The notes below the pieces were generated by a model. It was not told where the DNA came from. It worked only from the letters and a program-made list of their open reading frames with translations, and ran no database searches. A program made the translations under genes and the position numbers. Shown here piece after piece: positions 57,399 through 64,000 of a DNA stretch of 64,000 nucleotides. The stretch is from Labyrinthula sp. Ha. Lineage: Eukaryota > Sar > Bigyra > Labyrinthulida > Labyrinthulaceae. The DNA is taken from contig JAALGZ010000021.1 in NCBI GenBank assembly GCA_015227615.1, positions 558,001-622,000 on the forward strand, read 5' to 3'. The stretch's first letter is position 1, and each line of letters opens with the position of its first letter.

Positions 57399-58769
57399 TT
57401 ATTCTGTTCTTATCTTAAACCTCTTAAAAAAATCAGAAAAAGTCTTTGTAAGTTTTTTCATCAGTTCGTCGATGTCTTCTTTGGACATTCCTATTGCACA
57501 GGCAATAGTGAAATAATTCAAACCATACGAGTTATAACTGCTTCCATATTCACCATCCACAACGACTCTTGCTCCACTCACACCTCTCTTCCATAGCATT
57601 GAACCAAACTCTTTGACAGGAACATTAGGAAAATCCAAGCTAACTGCAAAACTAATTGTGTTCTTAGAACTTTTCAGCAATCTCTGGTCATATTTTTCTA
57701 CAACAGACTCCAAACTGTGTACCAAGTAAGGTATTAAGGCTTTCCGGGATTTGCGGATGTTAACATAGCCTTGAGTTCCCATTTCGAGAAATGTGACGAA
57801 GAGATCTAAAACTGGACTCATTGACGCTCTACCTGGGTATGTTTTATTAATCCCTTCAACTAACTCCTTTTTATTACTGAAGATAATTCCACCACCTACT
57901 GGAACCATAAAATTCTTGTCTGTACTTTGAACTACGACAACATCTTCACATTCCACAAGGGCAAGATTTACTTCATGACATATTCTGGTGCATTGCAAGC
58001 CGTACGCATTATTTATAACTAGCGGTTTATTATATTTATTGCATAATTTTGCTATTTCAATAACAGGATCAGGAACACGGGGTGCAAAGCAACTAGTTAC
58101 AACAACCACAGCAACAACTTCATCCCCATGAGACTTTAAAGACTCTTCAACTGTTTTAGGATTAAGTTGAAGATACTCATCAAATTTATCCAGAGGTAGC
58201 TCTATGCATTCTAAATTAGAAGATAAGACTACTTTTTTCACTGTCTTTTGATCAATTCGTGAAAGCAAGATCTTGTTGGCTCTTTTGGAACAGAGTGCTT
58301 TCAAATGAAGTAGTGTGAACAAAAGACAAACACCAGTGGCAGAGGGTAAAATTAATAGATCAGACAAGTTTGAGAAGCCTAGTGTTCTCCTGAGGAATTT
58401 TTGTAAAGCTCTCTTAGCTGTTTGGAGGATTAAGGAGGATCCAGCCGCTTTGGGTTGGATTGCATTGACAGTACCTGAGCGACCAATTCCATGTGCCAGT
58501 CCAAAGTTTCTTCTTGAAACTATACTGGAAAAAACTCTTCCTTCTCTTTCACCTGCGCCTACGCTTCCTAAATTATTTGAATCCAATGAGCTCAAGGACA
58601 TTAACAACCTCTCAATCTCCATTTGTTCCCAACCAAATTCAGGAAAGGTTCCTTCTTCAAACAACAACCTAATTCGCTGTCTTTTTCCTGACAAAAATTC
58701 ATATGCGTCATATAGCAGCAATGGATTTGTGGGTAGAATCTTCCTACTTTTTGCTTTAGTTATTTCCAT
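57399..58769 (-). CDS. SEPSECS: O-phosphoseryl-tRNA(Sec) selenium transferase (SepSecS)
   Basis: Converts O-phosphoseryl-tRNA-Sec to selenocysteinyl-tRNA-Sec using selenophosphate, the last step of selenocysteine synthesis in eukaryotes and archaea. The 456 residues match the human enzyme along their length: MDSNN-like SLDSNN (61-66), VGAGEREGRV (70-79), GIGRSG...AIQPKAAGSS (94-112, phosphoserine-binding loop), TSCFAPRVPD (225-234), NNAYG (253-257), the PLP lysine in TDKNFMVPVGG (K285), and YPGRAS (311-316, substrate Arg 314). No essential residue is missing. The human protein is longer only at the C-terminus. The start codon is shared with the 82-bp divergent promoter of the FHA gene. Its presence shows that the organism makes selenoproteins. 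Confidence 0.97.
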   Translation of the reverse strand: MEITKAKSRKILPTNPLLLYDAYEFLSGKRQRIRLLFEEGTFPEFGWEQMEIERLLMSLSSLDSNNLGSVGAGEREGRVFSSIVSRRNFGLAHGIGRSGTVNAIQPKAAGSSLILQTAKRALQKFLRRTLGFSNLSDLLILPSATGVCLLFTLLHLKALCSKRANKILLSRIDQKTVKKVVLSSNLECIELPLDKFDEYLQLNPKTVEESLKSHGDEVVAVVVVTSCFAPRVPDPVIEIAKLCNKYNKPLVINNAYGLQCTRICHEVNLALVECEDVVVVQSTDKNFMVPVGGGIIFSNKKELVEGINKTYPGRASMSPVLDLFVTFLEMGTQGYVNIRKSRKALIPYLVHSLESVVEKYDQRLLKSSKNTISFAVSLDFPNVPVKEFGSMLWKRGVSGARVVVDGEYGSSYNSYGLNYFTIACAIGMSKEDIDELMKKLTKTFSDFFKRFKIRTE

Positions 58770-58851
58770 TCTACGTTAACGCTCAAAAACTACGGAATTT
58801 TGGGCAATTAAAGAAAAGGATACAATATAGAAAAAGTGAAGGACGAAGAGA
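58770..58851. promoter_or_regulatory. 82-bp divergent promoter, SepSecS/FHA gene
   Basis: Only 82 bp separate the two start codons. TTTTGGGCAA at 58798-58807 is identical to the 10-mer at 29128-29137 in the SerRS/Med4 promoter, lying 28 bp from the SepSecS start and 44 bp from the FHA start. A bidirectional core promoter element is a reasonable guess. Confidence 0.5.
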
Positions 58852-60135
58852 ATGCTTCAAACAGCCTTGCATAACAATCTTATTAAATGCGGTGTCAATA
58901 GAGAGACTTTCAAAAACATATATAAACTGCTTTACAAGCGTGAAGCCGATAATAAATTTAATTCATGGACTTTGGATGCAGACAAAATGCCCAAGGAGGT
59001 AAACCTTGGTCGGTCAATGAACTGCTACTTCACGATACAAGAAGATTTCATCTCCAGAAGACACTTTTCAATAAGTTTTTATAAAAACAAGTTCTTCGTT
59101 CGCAATCTAACCCTTCAATCAGATAAAGTAAAACTCGACGGTGAACCTCTGCTGCCTGGAGAGCCTTATGAATGGCAGGTAGGGGATATCTTAGACATCC
59201 CAGAATACTACTTTGAGCTAAAAAAAATTGAAGATATTTCAGAGGATAAGGAAAATGAAAACTTTAGTACTCCTGTTAAACAGTTCAGCAAGAAAAAAAA
59301 AAGGTTGAGTTACCTGACACCAACAATTAGCTCCATGAACAAAGTTAGGAGCAGAAGAAGTAGTATCGGAACAACTTTACTCTTGGATGAATGGGAAAAA
59401 TTACAGAAAAAAATAAAGGATGAATCGAAAAATAAGGTTGAAAAAGAGCCAGTTGAAGTTAGATTGGCAAGAATGAAGGAGGAAGAAGAGAGAATATTGA
59501 AAGAGAAGAAAGCTATGAGAACAAAGTTACGAACTCCTATTAGAAAAGAGATACGTAAAGGTTTGAAGCTGAAAGAAACAAGGAAAAAAGTTTTAATGAC
59601 TCCACTGAAGAAAGAAATAGAGGTTTCTACTGAACTTACTTTAAATTGCTTGAAGAAAAAAGTATTGAATACTCCATTAAAGAAAGAGATAGAAAATAAA
59701 GATGTAAATGAATTAAAATGCTCAAAACAAAAAGTACTGTCTAAGCCCCTGAAAATAGATATTGAGAAGTTTGGTTTGGATAATCTTAACCAGCTTAAAA
59801 AGAAGGCGCTTAGTACGCCATTGAAAGAGAACATAAAGAGTTTTGACATAAACTCGCTAAGAAATAGTCAGGTTCAAGAAAAAATTGACTCACCAGCAGT
59901 AATAGACGATATACTAGAAGAAAACGAACAACTACATCCAAAATCTCTTATTCCAGAAGTAAGTGAAGAGATACATTGTACACCAGATCCAGCTCCGAAT
60001 AGTCCTCCTAGGAGAAGGTCAGCAAGAATTCAGAGCAAGAAACAAACTACTGAAAAAAAGGAAACAAAGAAGAAACCACGAATTGTCTCCAAGACTCCAG
60101 TGAGAAGAAGCCGACGCCTCGCCAAAAAAAGATAA
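58852..60135 (+). CDS. FHA-domain protein with 24-residue TPLKKEI repeats (Ki-67-like architecture)
   Basis: A 427-residue basic protein. An N-terminal FHA domain (about 35-125) keeps the phosphothreonine-binding residues LGRS (R54) and DFISRRH (S68, H71), and VRN (N85). After a linker with SRRSS and TP sites come five repeats centred on TPIRKEI (228-234), TPLKKEI (250-256), TPLKKEI (274-280), KPLKIDI (298-304) and TPLKENI (322-328), the last four spaced exactly 24 residues. The C-terminus has SPPRRRSARI (394-403) and KTPVRRSRRLAKKR. FHA plus repeated TP sites plus basic tail is the layout of vertebrate Ki-67, a perichromosomal protein. I infer a nuclear, CDK-phosphorylated chromatin protein; there is no proof of homology beyond the FHA domain. 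It is convergent with G6PD, 25 bp apart. Confidence 0.85.
   Translation: MLQTALHNNLIKCGVNRETFKNIYKLLYKREADNKFNSWTLDADKMPKEVNLGRSMNCYFTIQEDFISRRHFSISFYKNKFFVRNLTLQSDKVKLDGEPLLPGEPYEWQVGDILDIPEYYFELKKIEDISEDKENENFSTPVKQFSKKKKRLSYLTPTISSMNKVRSRRSSIGTTLLLDEWEKLQKKIKDESKNKVEKEPVEVRLARMKEEEERILKEKKAMRTKLRTPIRKEIRKGLKLKETRKKVLMTPLKKEIEVSTELTLNCLKKKVLNTPLKKEIENKDVNELKCSKQKVLSKPLKIDIEKFGLDNLNQLKKKALSTPLKENIKSFDINSLRNSQVQEKIDSPAVIDDILEENEQLHPKSLIPEVSEEIHCTPDPAPNSPPRRRSARIQSKKQTTEKKETKKKPRIVSKTPVRRSRRLAKKR
59533..59835 (+). repeat. Tandem 72-bp coding repeats in the FHA gene
   Basis: These encode the five TPxxKxI units of the FHA protein, with 66, 72, 72 and 72 bp between successive motifs. The copies are diverged at DNA level while the TPLKKEI core is kept, so the array is old and under selection. 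Confidence 0.75.
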
Positions 60136-60160
60136 GTTGTAATGTACTGTATTCTAAGTT

Positions 60161-61696
60161 TTAAAGCTTTTGTCTTTTGTTTAGTTTCCAGTCTTCTGCG
60201 TATCCAGAATCATAATTGTATCCTGCATTTCTCACCATTTCATCCGCCTCTTTTGGTCCCCTGGATCCAAATTTATACTTTTTAATATCAACATTAGAGT
60301 TTTTATCCTCAATGATTTTAAGCAGTGGGGTCACAATTTCCCATCCCGCAATTAGTTCATCATTTCTAACAAAATTACTTTGTTTTCCCTTGAGAACATC
60401 AAAGATCAACCTGGTATATGCTTCGGGGTTACTTAGCTTCGTAAATCTTTCCTTGTAAGTCAAATCTAGTTCACTTTGAACCACGTTAAATTTCAGTCCA
60501 GGACTTTTTAAATTTGTCTTCAAATAGATTGTAGGATCTGGTTGCAGCCTCATCACCAACTCCTGATTTCCTGGTCCTTGAGTTGAGTCATCGCGCACAT
60601 TAAATAAGAAATCGCTGTAGCTAGGTGATTTAAAACTGACTCTAACTTCAGCCTTTCTATCATCCATTGCTTTTCCAGCTTTCATAATAAAAGGAACTCC
60701 ATCCCATCTCTGATTCCTTATGTAGAATACTACACATGCATAAGTTTCACGCTTTGAATTGGGATCCACAGTTTCATCATCAAGATATCCTTCATACTGA
60801 CCTAAAACAGTGTTTTCTATCCTCCAGGGGCACATGGATTTCAAAACTTTAACCTTTTCATCTCTAATATAGTCACTGGATCCATCACCTGCTAAACGGA
60901 TTGGACATTCCATTGCAAAAAGCGACAACACTTGCATCAAGTGGTTTTGCATAATATCCCTTATAATTCCACTTTTTTCAAAATATCCACCTCTTCCTTG
61001 AGTTCCAATGTCTTCTTTGAAAGTTATAATTACATTCTTGATGTGTTCTTTGTTCCAAATAGGTTCAAAGATTGTGTTACCAAATCTCAGAACTAGCATA
61101 TTTTGCACAAGTTCTTTTCCAAGATAGTGATCGATTCTATATAATTCCTTTTCTGAATAAAACTCACTCAATTTAGAAGCTAACTGTTTTGCAGATTCGG
61201 TGTCATGACCGAACGGCTTTTCCACAACCACTCTGTTAAATCCAGTCTTGGTTCTCAGAACTGCATTTGCCGCTTTAGCTGTTTTCTGAAAAACTGCAGG
61301 AGGAAGTGCAAAGTATAAAACTCTGTTCTCTACTTCAGATGTACTTCCAGTATGATGTTCTAAGAGTTGTTCGGACAGCTTCTTTTGCGCTTCTTCGTCA
61401 TCGTACTGTCCAGAAGAGTAGAAGCATATCTTAAGAAAATCATCCTTCTCCGGGTCCTCTGCAAGAAAAGATGCTATAGTTTGACGAAAATCTTCCAGTT
61501 TCTTCTCGCTTCTTGCAAAACCATAAATGACTGTGTTTTCGGGAAGGAGTTTTTCTCTGTAGAGATCAAACAAAGCCGGATACGTCTTTTTCTTAGCCAA
61601 ATCTCCAGAAGCTCCGAAAACAACAAAAGATAGATTTTCACTGTGCCAAGAGAAAGCTTTCACTGTGTCTAACAGGGATGTAGAAGATTCTTCCAT
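60161..61696 (-). CDS. G6PD: Glucose-6-phosphate 1-dehydrogenase
   Basis: Oxidises glucose-6-phosphate to 6-phosphogluconolactone with NADP+, the entry step of the oxidative pentose phosphate pathway and a main NADPH source. At 511 residues it has the usual cytosolic length. FGASGDLAKKKTYP (27-40) is the coenzyme loop and EKPFG (159-163) follows. RIDHYLGKE (187-195) is the family signature with substrate-binding residues, and QNHLMQVL contains the catalytic His (H252). IRDEKVKVL (277-285) is also present. No transit peptide precedes the NADP fold, so it should be cytosolic. Its 3' end is 25 bp from the FHA gene's end. NADPH from this enzyme could support thiol/selenoprotein redox systems, but co-location with SepSecS is not evidence of a link. 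Confidence 0.97.
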   Translation of the reverse strand: MEESSTSLLDTVKAFSWHSENLSFVVFGASGDLAKKKTYPALFDLYREKLLPENTVIYGFARSEKKLEDFRQTIASFLAEDPEKDDFLKICFYSSGQYDDEEAQKKLSEQLLEHHTGSTSEVENRVLYFALPPAVFQKTAKAANAVLRTKTGFNRVVVEKPFGHDTESAKQLASKLSEFYSEKELYRIDHYLGKELVQNMLVLRFGNTIFEPIWNKEHIKNVIITFKEDIGTQGRGGYFEKSGIIRDIMQNHLMQVLSLFAMECPIRLAGDGSSDYIRDEKVKVLKSMCPWRIENTVLGQYEGYLDDETVDPNSKRETYACVVFYIRNQRWDGVPFIMKAGKAMDDRKAEVRVSFKSPSYSDFLFNVRDDSTQGPGNQELVMRLQPDPTIYLKTNLKSPGLKFNVVQSELDLTYKERFTKLSNPEAYTRLIFDVLKGKQSNFVRNDELIAGWEIVTPLLKIIEDKNSNVDIKKYKFGSRGPKEADEMVRNAGYNYDSGYAEDWKLNKRQKL

Positions 61697-64000
61697 CAGT
61701 TTGTTTAAAATATCTTCTAGTTTTATTTCCGAAACGTTCCGGTTTGCGTGTTTTTTAGTAATAATCGCGTTTCGTTTTTGTGCGGAAACTCCGTTTTACC
61801 GATACGTCATAATTTTCCAAAAATCTAGATATTTCATATTTCTCGGTTATAAGACCCTTGTTGAATACTCCAAGGGAGAAAACACTTTATTGTTATCATT
61901 CATAATATTTGGCAATAATATCCATCTTTTTATATCCATATTGAAGATAATTATTTGTGGCAATGTTAAAAAGATTACTACTGTATATGAAACTAATGGG
62001 GAAGTATTATTCTCCAGGAAATATCTACAAGTGTACCAAAGGCGAAATTGAAATCCAAATATTTAGCAACATGCTCGTACAGGAGGATAAACATATCTAT
62101 GAACAATTGGAACCAAGTATATAAAGCATATTCTAGCTATACAACATGTTTGGTTCGCTAATCCCATCTAATATATCATATGATTAGTTGGGCATCTTAC
62201 ATTATATTGCTTAAATGTTAGAACTCATTCATAAGAAACAAATATTTGACGATACATTTTTCTTGATGTGTTGGGAAAGATATAATTACAAACCTGGAGC
62301 AAGACATTTCATAACAGTACATAATAATCCTTGGCGGCAGTTTGGGTTTTTGACTGAAAAGAGACCTAATTTGGGGTCATTCAGCATATGTCTTAACAAA
62401 GATGGTGAATCTACTGCAAGTATCGATGAATAGCTTCAGAACTAATAAAAAAATCGAAACAATAAACTTCTGCATCTTGCACATAATGTCTGGAACCGAA
62501 GCACATTTAGATTGTTGGATTAATGCTAAAATAACCTAAATTTTTAGACATCTTTATCACTGAAGGAGTATGCAAGGAATGGTTTAAATTACTCAAAAGA
62601 AATATTGCACGTGATGTTAAAAGTACTTAAAACGTTTTCAAAATAGCAAAATAAAAATTTAAGAAAACGGTTACAGCCTTTTTCTGCATATAGCGCAATA
62701 AACCAATTTCTAACTCCAGTAATGGCTCAAAGACTTTTGCTGACTCACTACGGATCAACACATAAAAATTTTGGACTATTTTGGATTCTATATTTCAGAT
62801 CAATTCAGGGCTGGGTTATTAGCACCTAAATTTATTTGACCTAATACTAAGATTGACTGTTATTAATAATCATATGTTGGTTTAATTCTCAAAGAAAACG
62901 AGCATACCAGAATTTAAGAACTTGAGTCTAAAACGGTGTTTAATCACCCTAATACTAAAGCTGGAGATTAGACACAACAAGCCGTGCACTTTCATAACTA
63001 GCTATGTGCAACCTTTTATATAAAGATAAAATTGTCATTAGATTATTTCAAACTTCTTTATTACAAATAATCTTGAATGAGCATGCAAAGATAGCCACTT
63101 TCTACACACATGAGATAAACTTATTTTCCAAAGAAATCAGTGGGTTATTAAAGAGGCCTTAAGTATATCTCATATTTTTACGTTGAAAGGACCTCTATTA
63201 TTCCATGAAAAGATGATTCCTGATATGCCTGGGTTTTTTTCGGCTGCTACATAGCAGATAAAGACTAGGCCAGTTCCCAGGACAAAATGCTTTATGAGGC
63301 AAATACAATCAAGTAATGAATTAGGCTTTAGCAGATATTTTGAATTATTGCTATGCCTTAGATAGGCTTACTTTGATGGGTATAAGCCATTGATTATCTT
63401 AGCATTTGGTTTGGCTTATGAGTTTTAGTTCGGTTAACTAATTAACCCTTACTTGCCAGGGTAATTATATTTAAATTATTTAATCATTTGAAACTTGCTC
63501 TTAGGCTTTAATTCCGTTACAAATTACTACTATACTTTTTTCATGTGTTTGGGCTATAAGCAGATTGGTATTTTCCAATTGAGATCTCTAAATCTGCTCA
63601 AGTTCAAGAATTGAGTCGATAAATGAAGTAATTAATTTTTACAGCATTGTGCAAAACAGCCGTAGGCACAATTGGGAATGTGGAGTGTGCACCTAGTGAG
63701 GATTCATTTGGGGTTCTTAGAAAATCCCGAGTGATTTTATGAATCTGAAGGACTGTCGATGCAACATTGAGTGGGGAATGAGAAACTTGGTGAAAAATTG
63801 ACTGTGGAATTATCAGTAATTGACGAAGATTCTTGAAAACGTTTCAAAGAAAATGAGTACCCTCAATGTGTTCCTTATTAAGAGCTTTGCGCTTAATAAT
63901 ATAGTGTTGAGGATCCTAAAAACTTCAATAATTTACTTTCAGAAACTTTGGGTCTGAGAAATTTTAGTTCCTCAAGATGAAAATTTCCTCAGTCTGGAGC
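61697..64000. other. Gene desert
   Basis: AT-rich sequence upstream of G6PD. Frames at 61665-62051 and 62215-62433 have no recognisable motif; the first overlaps the G6PD start in antisense. The plus strand around 62.2-62.45 kb looks coding-like (RHFITVHNNPWRQFGFLTEK) but was not identified. Nothing else was seen to the end of the window. Confidence 0.45.

Noticed and set aside
58315-58779. A 154-codon plus-strand frame
   Set aside because: Antisense of the well-supported SepSecS gene.
59310-59849. A 179-codon antisense frame
   Set aside because: Shadow of the FHA gene repeats; Phe/Ser-rich with no domain.
62215-62433. A 72-codon frame with coding-like composition
   Set aside because: No family recognised and no supporting context; may be a fragment of an old transposon.
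1-64000. CRISPR arrays, bacterial operons, rRNA genes
   Set aside because: No regularly spaced short repeats, no Shine-Dalgarno-led operons and no rRNA-like stretch; the gene content is eukaryotic.

Overview
The window is eukaryotic nuclear DNA from an AT-rich, intron-poor protist. Every convincing gene is one uninterrupted reading frame with standard stop codons, including a 1,199-codon one. Clearly eukaryotic genes are present: cytosolic seryl-tRNA synthetase, a Mediator subunit 4-like protein, SepSecS of the selenocysteine pathway, and a metallo-beta-lactamase/cyclic-nucleotide-binding phosphodiesterase of the Dictyostelium GbpA/GbpB type. The repeated TDSP stalk and TSSP linker in two surface-type proteins recall stramenopile (diatom-like) secreted proteins. 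That is only a hint, and the species is not identifiable from the sequence alone.

Genes sit in small, tight islands separated by long deserts. Island 1 (8.2-11.1 kb) holds two tandem paralogues of a single-pass membrane protein with an identically spaced 8-cysteine domain. Island 2 (19.5-21.6 kb) holds two convergent paralogues of a type II membrane protein whose ectodomains form a nearly perfect 287-bp inverted repeat. Island 3 (27.8-29.8 kb) is SerRS and a Med4-like gene, divergent across 139 bp. Island 4 (35.9-38.4 kb) is an ACC-synthase-like PLP enzyme with an N-myristoylation signal and a charged helical protein. Island 5 (42.9-46.5 kb) is the phosphodiesterase alone. Island 6 (56.5-61.7 kb) packs four genes (unknown membrane protein, SepSecS, FHA-repeat protein, glucose-6-phosphate dehydrogenase) with convergent ends only 28 and 25 bp apart and an 82-bp divergent promoter.

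The deserts are not empty. I recognise a 930-bp terminal-inverted-repeat element flanked by TA (54.9-55.85 kb), with the end of a second copy at the very start of the window. There are two decayed copies of a Mutator-like (MULE/SWIM) transposase about 30 kb apart in the same orientation, a possible Ty1/copia-like fossil around 14-15 kb, and several palindromic or foldback sequences, two of them just upstream of membrane-protein genes. Much of the rest is featureless AT-rich sequence.

The most interesting points are the two local families of acidic 8-cysteine membrane proteins, one diversified on a rigid cysteine scaffold and the other homogenised by what looks like gene conversion between inverted arms. 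The FHA protein with five 24-residue TPLKKEI repeats, which looks like a compact Ki-67-style chromosomal protein, is also notable.
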